A program made the position numbers and the translations under genes. Below are positions 46,543 through 55,260 of a stretch of DNA of 64,000 bases, one piece after another; positions within the stretch are counted from its first letter, which is position 1, and every line of letters starts with the position of its first letter. The notes under the pieces were generated by a model, which saw nothing but the letters and a program-made list of their open reading frames with translations, had not been told where the DNA came from and did no database searches. This DNA is from a virus. The DNA lies in IMG/VR virus record IMGVR_UViG_3300046463_000247, positions 1 to 64,000 of that record. One strand, written 5' to 3'.

Positions 46543-49500
46543 TACTTGATCCCCAGCATGGTTTTCAGCGTCGGCACGTCGCGTTGCAGGTGCATGAATA
46601 CGATGTCCTTGCCGTCAGAGCCCGACATCGCCTGCGGCACGCGCTTGCGCTCGTCCACCAGCACGAAGCGGGACCCGCCATCGCCCTTGCCACCCTTCGG
46701 TGCGCCGCCGCCCGCGTCCGTGCCTTTTGCAATTGATTGCAAACCGGAAGGCATGCCACCGTCCGCGAATTTGTTGATCGAAGACGACATGCGGTTCCTG
46801 ATCGAGCCCGTCTGGCCGGAATTTAGCGCATAAAGCAGCGGCAGGTGTTCCTTCGTCGCCTTCTCGTTGACGATAAACTCGTTGTTCGCGACCATCGCCG
46901 GGATGCTGTCCGACCGGCCCGTTCCGGGTCCGCTAATCAGGCCGTGGTTGAGCCGCTTGAAGTCGTCCATGCCGAAGCCGTCCGCGAACTTGCGCACCGG
47001 CACGACGCCGCGACGACCCTGTGACGGCAGGCCACCATCGGCGAGCATCATCATCGCCATCATCGCCATCTGGCCGATCATCTGCCCCCACTGCGCGCCC
47101 TGCTTGCCGCCAATTGCCCCACCAATCGCGCCCCCGGCCATGCCGCCCATCGAGCCCGCCATACCGCCGCCACCGCCAGCCCCACCGTCCGAAAACATGC
47201 TGTTGATGCTGTCGAACATCCCGCCCAAGCTGTCCTGCGTCTGGCCCAGCACACCGCTCAGGCCGGTCGTCAGCGCGTTGCCCATCGAGTCAATCCCGAA
47301 CCCGCCGTTCGACGCGGTGTTGCCGAGGTCGGTGAACGTCGTATTCAGGCCGGTTTCGAGGCTGCTCTGGAACGTCGAGAAGCCGTCACCGCCGCCCAGC
47401 CCGAACAGCGCGGAGCCGCCCGTGGAGGTCGAGCTATCGAGGTTGCCGCCGCCCGCGTCGAAGCCGTAGTCATTGCTCGCGGTGTTCCCCATGTTGAACA
47501 GGGAGCCAAGGCCCATCGCAGCCCCGCCACGCTTGCCGAAGTTGCCCATGAGGGTGTTGACAGCCCCCATCAGTCCCGGACCGCCCTGCGTGCTGCCGTT
47601 GGTCGTGAAGGTCTGCTTGGTCGCGTCCGCCGAGCGCACCCACATCGCGTTGCTCGCGTCCTCACCCAGTTGCCTGCCGCTCTTGCCGCCCAGCCCTTCA
47701 GCCAGCTTGTCGAAGATCGAATTGCCCTCGCCGCCCGTCTGATCCACGATCCACGAGGTGATCTTCTGCGACAGGTCCTTGGCGATAACCTGGTTGATCG
47801 AGTTGACGAAGCTCAGCGCCGCGCCCCGGAAAGCCTCACCAATCGACTTCGAGTGCGACATCACGTCGTAGATGCCCTGCGTCAGCGCCTCGGAGAAGTT
47901 CGTGCGGATCGAATCGCCCAGCGTGTGGTAGGCCGACGCAAGCTGGAGAATCTGGTTCTGGTACGAAGCGGCCTTGGTGCGCGCGTCGTCGTACTCCTTC
48001 TCCATGCCCAGCGCCTTGTACTGCTCGGCCTGCTCCTGCTCAACCGCCATCAGCTTGCGGACGTTCTCGATCTCGGCGGTGATCAGTGCGTTGTCGGCGT
48101 TGGCGGCACTGATGTCCGTCAGCGCGCCGCGCGAGTTCGCGAGCGCCACCTGGGCGCGGGCGTTCTCCAGCAGGGTCGCTTGCAGGTTGCCCTGGCGCGT
48201 CGTGGCGTCGTTCAGTTGCTGCATCGCCAGCACGTCGGCCTTGCGTGCGTATTCGGCGTCCAGCAGTTCCTTCGCGCCCTTCACGCTGTCCAGCTTCTTG
48301 TGCAGGTCCTCGTACTGCTGCGCGAGCGCGGCCTGAGACCCGGCCAGCTTCTGGTCGGTCTCCTGCATCGCCTGGAACTTGACGTTGGCGACTTCCTTGT
48401 CCAGCGCTTCCTGCTCCTGCGCGCGGGCAATCGCTTCACGCGACTCGTCGGCTGCGGCCTGGGCGTTGATCTGCTTGATATGGTCGCGCTGCGCCTGAAT
48501 CTGGTTGTCGATGCCGACGCGCTCGCTGCCGGTCTTGGCCGCACCCTTGTCGATCTGGAGCGCCTTGATCTGCGCATTCGCCACCGCGACTTCCTGCGCG
48601 GCGTTCGCCTTGATCACCTCGGCACGCTTGTTGTAATACGTGTCGAGGTTCACCAGACCCTGCTGGTAGCCATACTGGTCCGCATCGAGCGCCGCCTGGT
48701 TGGCGATCTTCGTCAGCGCGGCGGTGTTCTGCGCGGCCTCCACAATCGCCTGCGCGCGAGCCTTGGCAATCGCCCGGCCTTCGTTCAGTGCGGACTCGCC
48801 GCCCGCCTTCAGTGCGGCCTGCGCTTCCTTCTCGTGCTGCTTGGCCTGCCCCATCGCGCCATTCAGCGACGACGTGATGTCCACGCCCGCCGTCTGGGCC
48901 ATCGCCTTCAGGGCCTCGCCAGCCGCCTGGAATTTCTTCAGTTCCTCTGGCGACGACACGGTGTCGGCCAGCTTCTCGAACTCCAGCAGCATCGCGTTCA
49001 GCAGCGTCTTCGACTGGGCCGAGCCGTCCTTGACGAACGCCTGCGCGGAGACAATCACGTCCGCCGCCTCGGAGAACTTCTGGGCGATGCCGGTGGTGGC
49101 CTGCGACACGTCGATGCCTGCCGCCTGCGCGGCCTCAGCGAAGTTCTGCCATGCCTTGCTGGCCTCAACCATCGCCTTGGTCTGCGCAGCGGAGCCATCC
49201 AGAATCACCTGAATCTGCTTGCGCTGGGCGTCCGACAGGTCGGCGTTCATCAGGGAGTCGCGCTGCTCCTTGATCGAAGCGTTGGTGTCCTTGATCTGCT
49301 TCTGGAGGTCAGCCTGTTGCTGCTTGAGCGTCAGCACGTCCGACGCCGCCGACGAGCGCGCCTGCGGGGTGGCCTTCTCGTCGTTGGCGATCAGGTTCTT
49401 GTCGCTGATCTGGCGCGCGAGGTCCAGGTTCTGCTTCTGCTGGGCGGCGAGGTCGGTGTACTTCTGCTTCAGCGTGTCAATCGCCTTCTGCACGTCGCCC

Positions 49501-51041
49501 GTGGACTTAGCGGTCTTGTCCGCGCCATCGGACGACGACAGCCACGCACCCAGCGCCACCGCGCCGAGCGCCGTGAGGGCCGTCACGATCAGGCCGATAG
49601 GACCGGCGAGCGCACCCATCGCCACCTCGGTCACGATAGCGCCCGTGCGCAGCGCCTTGAGCACCGTCACCGCGCCGCTGATGCCTTCCACGAAGAGCGG
49701 CAGGAGCGACGTGATCTTCGAAATGATCGTCAGGCCCGCGTACGCGATAGCCACGTCGCGCAGCACCGTCCCGGTCTCCACCAGCACGTCCTTGTGGTCC
49801 TTGAACCACTGGATAGCCTGAACGATCAGCGCAGAGGTCTGGTGGATCGCGTCGGCGAGCCCACGGAAAGACTGGTCGGTGCGGTCGGCAGCGGTGCCGA
49901 ACAGGTCAGCGTTCTTGCCGGTCGTCTGGAACGAGGCGGCGAGGTCGTTGAGCGACGACAGGATGTCGATTGCGCCCTTCACCAGTTCCGAGTAGACCGG
50001 CAGCAGTTCCTGGCCGAGCGAGTTCTTGAGCGTCTCGATATAGCGCGGCAGGGACGTAAGCTGCTTGCCCACGTCACCCATCGACGCTTCATAGGTGCCC
50101 TGAATTGTGACGGCCTGCGCGAGCACCGCATTGGCGAATGCCTGCTTCTGCTGGTTGGCGTCGAGCGCGTGACCCACCACTTCCGTGGCGTGCTGGATCG
50201 CGGACTGGCGGTCGATCACAATGCCCATCCACCGCAGACCCACCGTGTCCATCTGGTTGATGTTCGTGATCAGGCGCGAGAACGTCTCGGACGAGTTCCA
50301 CCCGGCGATCACGGCCAGGTCCTGCGACGCGCGGGCGAGCGGCGCGGCGAGGTTGATGTTCAGTCCGGCAGAGATAAGCTGGGCCAGCGACTCGCGCGAG
50401 GCCGCAGCCGTGATGCCCATCTTCTGCACTTCCTTGTCGGCAGCGGTGATCTGCTGCGACGTGTAGCCCGCGTTCTTGCCCACCGTGTCCAGCACGGTTG
50501 CCAGCACCTGCGTGCGCGCAGCGGTGTCGGCGAGGTCCTTCAGGAACGAAATGGCTTCAAAGGCGAGGAAGCCCCCGGCTGCGAACTTAAGCGCCTTCGT
50601 CAGGCCCTCCACGGACCCAATGAGTACGTCCACGCCTTCCTTCGACTTGCGCGCGTCGTCGCCCGGCTTCCGCAGACCGCCGCCCTGCCCCGCCTCATTG
50701 GCGTTCTTCGCGAGGTCTGCCAGCGCCTTCGACGCCGTGCCCACATCGGTGATCAGCGCGCGGGTCGCGTCGTCCAGTTCGCCGAACGCGGTGGCCGTGC
50801 CCTTGCCTGCCGTGGCTGCGGTGGCATTGAGTTCCTTCATCGCCGCGCCGACCGCCTTCGTGTCGGTGGCGAGGTTGTTCGCTTCCTTGGCAGCAGTAAC
50901 GAACTGGGCGGCAGCAGAACCAAGGTCTGAACTCGTCAGCGCGGCGAGTACCGACTTGAGGTCGTTCTGAATCTGCTGGAGCGCGCCAGCGGTCTCGTTC
51001 GCTACGGAGATTAGAATCTTCAGTTCTGCTTGACCGGCCAT
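46542..51041 (-). CDS. Tail tape measure protein, 1499 aa
   Basis: The longest gene in the window. It has long Ala/Gln/Lys coiled coils (about residues 560-1060), a hydrophobic central stretch (LLPLFVEGISGAVTVLKALR to about residue 500) and a Gly/Met-rich C-terminal region with MAGSMGGMAGGAIGGAIGG. This is the classic tape measure composition, setting tail length and probably entering the host membrane. It follows the frameshifted chaperone genes as expected. Near the C-terminus a 16-bp repeat is read LQSIAK. Confidence 0.92.
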   Translation of the reverse strand: MAGQAELKILISVANETAGALQQIQNDLKSVLAALTSSDLGSAAAQFVTAAKEANNLATDTKAVGAAMKELNATAATAGKGTATAFGELDDATRALITDVGTASKALADLAKNANEAGQGGGLRKPGDDARKSKEGVDVLIGSVEGLTKALKFAAGGFLAFEAISFLKDLADTAARTQVLATVLDTVGKNAGYTSQQITAADKEVQKMGITAAASRESLAQLISAGLNINLAAPLARASQDLAVIAGWNSSETFSRLITNINQMDTVGLRWMGIVIDRQSAIQHATEVVGHALDANQQKQAFANAVLAQAVTIQGTYEASMGDVGKQLTSLPRYIETLKNSLGQELLPVYSELVKGAIDILSSLNDLAASFQTTGKNADLFGTAADRTDQSFRGLADAIHQTSALIVQAIQWFKDHKDVLVETGTVLRDVAIAYAGLTIISKITSLLPLFVEGISGAVTVLKALRTGAIVTEVAMGALAGPIGLIVTALTALGAVALGAWLSSSDGADKTAKSTGDVQKAIDTLKQKYTDLAAQQKQNLDLARQISDKNLIANDEKATPQARSSAASDVLTLKQQQADLQKQIKDTNASIKEQRDSLMNADLSDAQRKQIQVILDGSAAQTKAMVEASKAWQNFAEAAQAAGIDVSQATTGIAQKFSEAADVIVSAQAFVKDGSAQSKTLLNAMLLEFEKLADTVSSPEELKKFQAAGEALKAMAQTAGVDITSSLNGAMGQAKQHEKEAQAALKAGGESALNEGRAIAKARAQAIVEAAQNTAALTKIANQAALDADQYGYQQGLVNLDTYYNKRAEVIKANAAQEVAVANAQIKALQIDKGAAKTGSERVGIDNQIQAQRDHIKQINAQAAADESREAIARAQEQEALDKEVANVKFQAMQETDQKLAGSQAALAQQYEDLHKKLDSVKGAKELLDAEYARKADVLAMQQLNDATTRQGNLQATLLENARAQVALANSRGALTDISAANADNALITAEIENVRKLMAVEQEQAEQYKALGMEKEYDDARTKAASYQNQILQLASAYHTLGDSIRTNFSEALTQGIYDVMSHSKSIGEAFRGAALSFVNSINQVIAKDLSQKITSWIVDQTGGEGNSIFDKLAEGLGGKSGRQLGEDASNAMWVRSADATKQTFTTNGSTQGGPGLMGAVNTLMGNFGKRGGAAMGLGSLFNMGNTASNDYGFDAGGGNLDSSTSTGGSALFGLGGGDGFSTFQSSLETGLNTTFTDLGNTASNGGFGIDSMGNALTTGLSGVLGQTQDSLGGMFDSINSMFSDGGAGGGGGMAGSMGGMAGGAIGGAIGGKQGAQWGQMIGQMAMMAMMMLADGGLPSQGRRGVVPVRKFADGFGMDDFKRLNHGLISGPGTGRSDSIPAMVANNEFIVNEKATKEHLPLLYALNSGQTGSIRNRMSSSINKFADGGMPSGLQSIAKGTDAGGGAPKGGKGDGGSRFVLVDERKRVPQAMSGSDGKDIVFMHLQRDVPTLKTMLGIK
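46727..46742 (+). repeat. 16-bp dispersed repeat, copy 21
   Basis: TTGCAATTGATTGCAA; near the tape-measure C-terminus (LQSIA). Confidence 0.95.
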
Positions 51042-51042
51042 G

Positions 51043-51749
51043 TTATTCCTTCAGTAATTCATTCAGGGTTTTCACGAAATCCTTGCCTTCCTGCGTGTGC
51101 GCCACCGACCGGTCTATCGTCGCCTGGGTCGCCATCCACGCCTTGCGGCGCGCGAACGCGGCTTTCACGAGGTGATCAATCGTGCGCAGCGAGTAGCCCC
51201 AGATGTCCTGCAACCGGTGCCCCTCACTGGCAAGGAATTCAACACTTTCGACCCATGAGTCCGACAGTTCCTCTACGCGGAGAGCAACGGCTCGGTCGAT
51301 GGCGTCAACGGTGCTGCTTCCTGAGTTGCTGCCTGCGGCTGCTGCTCGATCCTGGCGCTGGCGTTCTTGCCAAGCTGCCGCAGCGCCGCCGTCGCCTCGG
51401 ACAACAACTCTTGGAGCTTTTTTGCGTCGGGCACCGACAGCTTGTAAATCTTCTGGATTGCAATCAATTGCACGGTGCCGGGCAGGCGCTTGATCACGTC
51501 GAGATCGTCTTCCGCGTCGGTTCCCATCTTGATCACCTGTGCGATGAAGTCCGGCGCGGCCAGCAGGAACTGCGTGTAGTTCGGCTCCTTCTTCTGCGCT
51601 TCGGCGTACAGCGAGACGAACGCGTGCTGGTGGTTCATCATCAGTTCGACAATCTGCAACAGGGACAGTGGGTGCAGGTCGAGCGGGACGCCGGGTGCAA
51701 CTTCGACCGTCTCGGGTTTGGCGAGCAGGTCGGCAATCTTGATACCCAT
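51043..51749 (-). CDS. Tail assembly chaperone, frameshifted long form (gpGT-like)
   Basis: A -1 programmed frameshift is inferred at A-AAA-AAG (plus-strand 51417-51423), with the heptamer in the correct phase of the upstream gene. The shifted frame stays open from there to the stop at 51043. The product of about 235 residues joins the first 111 residues (ending DAKK) to a second part ending SLRTIDHLVKAAFARRKAWM...TLNELLKE. Order and length match lambda gpG/gpGT, which chaperone the tape measure. Frameshift efficiency and any downstream stimulatory hairpin cannot be judged here. Confidence 0.82.
51273..51749 (-). CDS. Tail assembly chaperone, short form (gpG-like)
   Basis: 158 residues, mainly helical (LSLLQIVELMMNHQHAFVSL, QFLLAAPDFIAQVIKMG), just before the tape measure. 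The zero-frame product continues past the slippery site to a TAG and ends in a disordered Gln/Ala/Pro tail. The MGIK start recurs in this genome. A 16-bp repeat is read VQLIA in its middle. Confidence 0.85.
   Translation of the reverse strand: MGIKIADLLAKPETVEVAPGVPLDLHPLSLLQIVELMMNHQHAFVSLYAEAQKKEPNYTQFLLAAPDFIAQVIKMGTDAEDDLDVIKRLPGTVQLIAIQKIYKLSVPDAKKLQELLSEATAALRQLGKNASARIEQQPQAATQEAAPLTPSTEPLLSA
51458..51473 (-). repeat. 16-bp dispersed repeat, copy 22
   Basis: TTGCAATCAATTGCAC; in the tail chaperone gene (VQLIA), 35 bases before the slippery site. Confidence 0.95.
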
Positions 51750-51782
51750 GAGGTTTCACTCCTTGAACTGGGTCTATAAATG

Positions 51783-51807
51783 AAAAAGGGCGGGCCTAAG
51801 CCCACCC
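51783..51807 (-). terminator. Intrinsic terminator after the tail tube gene
   Basis: An 8-bp stem (one G-U pair), GGGUGGGC-UUAG-GCCCGCCC as minus-strand RNA, is followed by five T. Partial read-through would still allow the chaperones to be made. Confidence 0.85.
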
Positions 51808-51846
51808 GGATACTACGCTTCCTAACGGGAAACTACAGCTTTTCGC

Positions 51847-52881
51847 TTACGCTTGAGCCAGCAGCTTGCGCACCGTGAAGAAGCGCGAGCCCACCGCGCG
51901 CATCGGGTCCGACAGCACCGAACCTTCGAGCGTGATCTGGCCGAACGTATCGCTGATCAGCGACAGTTCCTTCAGCGGGTCCGTCGAGAACTTGAAGATT
52001 TCCACGACGACCGGGCTGTTGCCTTCGGCGGTGTTGAGACCTTCGAAGCGCAGATAGACTTCTGCCTGAGCCTGCGTCAGCGAATCGGTCAGCGTCTGGT
52101 CCACGAAGTCGTAGTCCACCGTCAGTTCCATGCCGTCGAACACGGCCTTCGGCGTGGCCGTCGCGGTGATGACCTTGCCCGTGGTGTCGAGTCCGATGGT
52201 CAGGTCCGCACCCGTGGACGACAGCACCGTGAACGTCTTGTTGTTCAGCACCGCAGCGTCCGCGCCGTCGAAGCCGTAGAACGACGCCTGGTCACCCGTG
52301 CTCAACGTGTTCGGCACCGTGATCTTGGTCGTGGCACCGACCGTGACGCCCGTCACCGCGACGCCCAGCGTGTCCAGCGGCGTGATTGAACCGTCGTTGA
52401 TCTTGATCGAGCCCGCGTCGAGATTGACCGCGTAGTCGTACGGCGTCGCGTCGTCCGTGTAGGGCGTCAGCGGGTTTGCGCCCTGGTTCACGATGACGTT
52501 CGACACGCCAATGTTCGCCAGTGCGGAGATCGCGCCCGTGTAGCCGATGATCGGCTCTGCCGTGACCTTGCCGCCGACGAGCGTCTTGGACTCGCCGCGC
52601 ATTGCGACAGCCATGTTCTCCGGCGACCAGTTTTCCAGCGTGGCCGACAGGGTAACCTTGGTGTCGGTCGAGAGACGCTTGTCCGTCGCGCGCTGGCCCG
52701 AGTGCGATTCCTTGTGCTCGACCACGGTCGTCGCGACGCTGATCTTCAGGTCCGGCACGTTGCCGACTGCCCGCAGACCACGCGGCTTGCCCGTGACGGC
52801 ATCGCGGACGCCCAGCATCAGGACGCCCTGACCCGAGTAGTAATGGTCCTTCGTGTCCCACTTACGATTTACTTCGCTCAT
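51847..52881 (-). CDS. Major tail tube protein, 344 aa
   Basis: It starts MSEVNRKWDTKDHYYSGQ. The chain then runs in beta strands with a Ser/Thr-rich middle domain (ITPLDTLGVAVTGVTVGATT, an Ig-like insert) and a C-terminal QITLEGSVLSDPMRAVGSRF. Position, size and its strong own promoter fit an abundant tail tube subunit. AGGAG lies eight bases before the ATG; a terminator follows. Confidence 0.82.
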   Translation of the reverse strand: MSEVNRKWDTKDHYYSGQGVLMLGVRDAVTGKPRGLRAVGNVPDLKISVATTVVEHKESHSGQRATDKRLSTDTKVTLSATLENWSPENMAVAMRGESKTLVGGKVTAEPIIGYTGAISALANIGVSNVIVNQGANPLTPYTDDATPYDYAVNLDAGSIKINDGSITPLDTLGVAVTGVTVGATTKITVPNTLSTGDQASFYGFDGADAAVLNNKTFTVLSSTGADLTIGLDTTGKVITATATPKAVFDGMELTVDYDFVDQTLTDSLTQAQAEVYLRFEGLNTAEGNSPVVVEIFKFSTDPLKELSLISDTFGQITLEGSVLSDPMRAVGSRFFTVRKLLAQA

Positions 52882-52918
52882 AAAAGCTCTCCTTTTCCCG
52901 GGAAATGTTACGAGCCGA

Positions 52919-52947
52919 AGTGTATCGGCCCGGGGTGCACCTAACAA
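52919..52947 (-). promoter_or_regulatory. Late-type promoter of the tail tube gene
   Basis: TTGTTA (52942-52947), 17 bases, TACACT (52919-52924), read leftward, within TTGTTAGGT and TACACTTCGG contexts shared with other promoters. Confidence 0.72.
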
Positions 52948-52952
52948 AAGAA

Positions 52953-53387
52953 TCAGACCAGTTGAACCGGCACGGACCACCGTTGCAGGTACAGGAGCAC
53001 CGTGTCTTTCTTAGCCGCCTGGGCTTCCACCAGGAACTTCCAGTGCGCCGCCACCGGGGAGCGGCCCTCGCGCATCGCGGCGCGTACGTCGTCCAGCAGG
53101 GCAATCGCGGACGCCTTGTTGTTGTGCCCGGCAAGCTGTTCGATCTTCGTCATGATCACGAGACCGAACACCGCTTCGCACGAGATACCGCGCTGCTCCT
53201 TCGTGTCCACCGACCGCATGCCCTCGTACAGGTAGCAGACCTGCGGAAACGACGTGCCCTTGATCTTGTTCAGCGCTTCGTCGTCATCGAGCACGAACAG
53301 CACGCGCCCCTTCAGAATTGCAATTGATTGCAAACGGGCGTCGATGTCGTCCAGGCACTTCTGGACCAGGTTCTCATTCACTCTCAT
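52953..53387 (-). CDS. Tail terminator-like protein, 144 aa
   Basis: The size, position between the gp10-like and tail tube genes, and alpha/beta layout (VLFVLDDDEALNKIKGTSFP, VFGLVIMTK, TVLLYLQRW) fit a tail terminator or completion protein. The ATG overlaps the upstream TGA. The N-terminal helix carries a 16-bp repeat in frame (RLQSIAILKG). Confidence 0.7.
   Translation of the reverse strand: MRVNENLVQKCLDDIDARLQSIAILKGRVLFVLDDDEALNKIKGTSFPQVCYLYEGMRSVDTKEQRGISCEAVFGLVIMTKIEQLAGHNNKASAIALLDDVRAAMREGRSPVAAHWKFLVEAQAAKKDTVLLYLQRWSVPVQLV
53318..53333 (+). repeat. 16-bp dispersed repeat, copy 23
   Basis: TTGCAATTGATTGCAA; near the tail-terminator N-terminus (LQSIA). Confidence 0.95.
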
Positions 53388-53824
53388 GTCAAAGCCTTCA
53401 GGATTCGCATCATTACGAGTTGTTCGGCAAGGTTTATGTCGTCCCGCCCGATGCCCAGAAACTCGCGCTGCGGGGTCCGGCCCGTACCGAAGTTATGGTA
53501 GGGGCCATAGGGCACGTTGGAGCCGATCTCGCGCGCATTCGGGCCTGCTGCGAACAGTTGCAGCGAACGGAACAGATTGCCGGTGTCGTAGAGCGTGCCG
53601 CCGCCCCGGCCTGTCTTCGCGCGGGTGAGCGCGGCGAGGCTGGGTTTCCACGGCTGGTTGCTTGAATCGACCTGCTGGAGAAAGCGGGTGCGGATACGGT
53701 TGAAGATCAGCGCGCCCGCCTCGTCGGCGATCAGCGTCGGGTTGATCGCGGTATTGAGCGCGGCGATCCGGGCCTCGACTTCAGGCAGGCCCTGTACCCG
53801 GATATTCAGCAGCGGGCCTGCCAT
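53384..53824 (-). CDS. Virion morphogenesis protein, HK97 gp10/Mu gpG-like
   Basis: It contains LYDTGNLFRSLQLF (the L-x-D-T-G-x-L-x-x-S signature) and NVPYGPYHNFGTGRTPQREF, typical of head-tail joining proteins of the HK97 gp10/Mu virion morphogenesis group. 146 residues. It joins head completion and tail. The stop overlaps the next start. Confidence 0.85.
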   Translation of the reverse strand: MAGPLLNIRVQGLPEVEARIAALNTAINPTLIADEAGALIFNRIRTRFLQQVDSSNQPWKPSLAALTRAKTGRGGGTLYDTGNLFRSLQLFAAGPNAREIGSNVPYGPYHNFGTGRTPQREFLGIGRDDINLAEQLVMMRILKALT

Positions 53825-53825
53825 G

Positions 53826-54722
53826 TCACATTACCGGACGCAGACAGAAGCCCAGCGAGTCGCGCGTGTACGGTGCTGCCACCGCGAGCGCATGCTGGCC
53901 GCTGGCCTGGTAGTTCTTGATCGTGCCGCTCTGCTCGGCCTGCGACAGCCCTGCGGCCATCACGGCGGGTACATAGCCCAGCACTGCCTCCACCAGCCAG
54001 TCCGGCGCGAGGTCGGTCGTCTGGGGCACGGGCGTCGGTTCTGCAATTGATTGCAGCGGCGTGTCGGACGTGCTGATCAGCCGGTCGTACGGGTAGGCGC
54101 TGTCACCGAACAGCGTCACGCCAGGCGAGCCGCCCGCATTGTCGCCCGTGGTGCCCACCAGACCTGTGTCCTGATCGCCGGTAGGCGGCGTGCCACCCGC
54201 CCCCGTACCGCTGCCATCATCCGTAGTGGGAGGCGGCGAATCGGTCGGAGGCGGGTCGCCAGAAGGGTCGCCCGACGGGTCAGGTTGCGGTGTCGGCTCG
54301 GGGATCGGTTCGAAGCCCGCGTTGAACGTCACGCGGATAAAGCGCTCGTTGTACTTCTTGCGCGGGATCGAAACGACGCCTTTCACATAGTCGATATGGA
54401 AGTCCAGCACGGGCACGGGGATCGTGCACCGGTTGTAGTCCGAACCCCAATACACTGCCTCGCTGCCCGGCTTGAGCAGACCAGAACGAAGCCGGAGCCG
54501 GTAGAGACCGGCAGGCTGAACCCCGCTGAAGCTGTCGGAGTCCAGGTAAAACACGTCTTCAAAGTCTTTCGACTGAAGCGTTGAGTCAATCAGCGTGCCG
54601 ATGCGGAGTTGGGCGGCGTCGATGGCGTTCGTGATTGCTTCGTCCACCTCGGGCGCTGCAAGCTCTGAAGAGATTTGCATCCGCGTGCGCACCTGCGCGA
54701 CCGTCACAATACGTGCTGTCAT
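53826..54722 (-). CDS. Head-tail connector with a Pro/Gly-rich insertion, 298 aa
   Basis: The first 130 residues resemble small head-tail adaptors (gp6-like helical bundle with EVDEAITNAIDAAQLRIGTL). The last 75 residues are a second helical part. Between them is an unusual 90-residue insert of Pro, Gly, Asp and Thr (PSGDPSGDPPPTDSPPPTTD), which also hosts a 16-bp repeat (PLQSIAEPTP). The insert is far outside the family's normal length. Confidence 0.72.
   Translation of the reverse strand: MTARIVTVAQVRTRMQISSELAAPEVDEAITNAIDAAQLRIGTLIDSTLQSKDFEDVFYLDSDSFSGVQPAGLYRLRLRSGLLKPGSEAVYWGSDYNRCTIPVPVLDFHIDYVKGVVSIPRKKYNERFIRVTFNAGFEPIPEPTPQPDPSGDPSGDPPPTDSPPPTTDDGSGTGAGGTPPTGDQDTGLVGTTGDNAGGSPGVTLFGDSAYPYDRLISTSDTPLQSIAEPTPVPQTTDLAPDWLVEAVLGYVPAVMAAGLSQAEQSGTIKNYQASGQHALAVAAPYTRDSLGFCLRPVM
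54041..54056 (+). repeat. 16-bp dispersed repeat, copy 24
   Basis: CTGCAATTGATTGCAG; in the connector's low-complexity insert (LQSIA). Confidence 0.95.
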
Positions 54723-54739
54723 GTCTGCCGCCCTCGTCC

Positions 54740-55138
54740 TTAGACTGCTTCGCCTTCGTCCATGATCTCGATGCCCTTCTTCGCGGCACCCTCCACAGCG
54801 GTCTGGTCGTCCGCGTCGGTCACTTCCGGTGCCGGGGGCACTTCAGCGGTGACGACTTCGACCGGGCCGTTGACCTTCGCCTCGACGGCTTCCTGCGTCG
54901 GCAGGGCTACCTTGGTCGGCGTCGCCCACTCGCGGTCGCCGTTGCTGTCCACGCGGCCCAGCAGGTCGAGCGCGGTGGCCTGGTCGAACGCGTAGCGCAC
55001 GCCAGCGGTGTACAGCTTGTTGCCCAGGTTCAGGCGCTTGGCCCGCGCGAGCACCAGTTCGATGCGAGCCGGGGCTGCTGCCTGTGCCTCTTCCTGCTTG
55101 CCCTTTGCGGCGTCTTCATTCTTCACGGTTACACCCAT
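54740..55138 (-). CDS. Small acidic structural or assembly protein, 132 aa
   Basis: An Ala/Lys/Glu-rich N-terminus is followed by ARAKRLNLGNKLYTAGVRYA and an acidic tail (EIMDEGEAV). This type occurs between capsid and connector genes in siphoviruses and may be a head-assembly factor. No specific family is recognised. Confidence 0.68.
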   Translation of the reverse strand: MGVTVKNEDAAKGKQEEAQAAAPARIELVLARAKRLNLGNKLYTAGVRYAFDQATALDLLGRVDSNGDREWATPTKVALPTQEAVEAKVNGPVEVVTAEVPPAPEVTDADDQTAVEGAAKKGIEIMDEGEAV

Positions 55139-55187
55139 TTTTCACCTCTCAAACGTGGATTGGAAAGCGCGGCGAATATATGCCGCT

Positions 55188-55203
55188 GTGCAATTGATTG
55201 CAA
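55188..55203 (+). repeat. 16-bp dispersed repeat, copy 25
   Basis: GTGCAATTGATTGCAA; intergenic, adjacent to the capsid terminator. Confidence 0.95.
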
Positions 55204-55204
55204 G

Positions 55205-55240
55205 AAAAAAGAAGGGCGGGTCCCTTGCGAGAGCCGCCCC
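55205..55240 (-). terminator. Intrinsic terminator after the major capsid gene
   Basis: On the minus strand a GGGCGG/CCGCCC stem (arms 55214-55219 and 55234-55239) is followed by TTCTTTTTT, adjacent to a 16-bp repeat at 55188-55203. Confidence 0.82.
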
Positions 55241-55260
55241 AAGTACTACCCGACTACGGT

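Noticed and set aside
47670-50930. Plus-strand frame of 1086 codons
   Set aside because: It is the antisense shadow of the tape measure gene, with Arg/Leu/Gly-biased translation and no motif.
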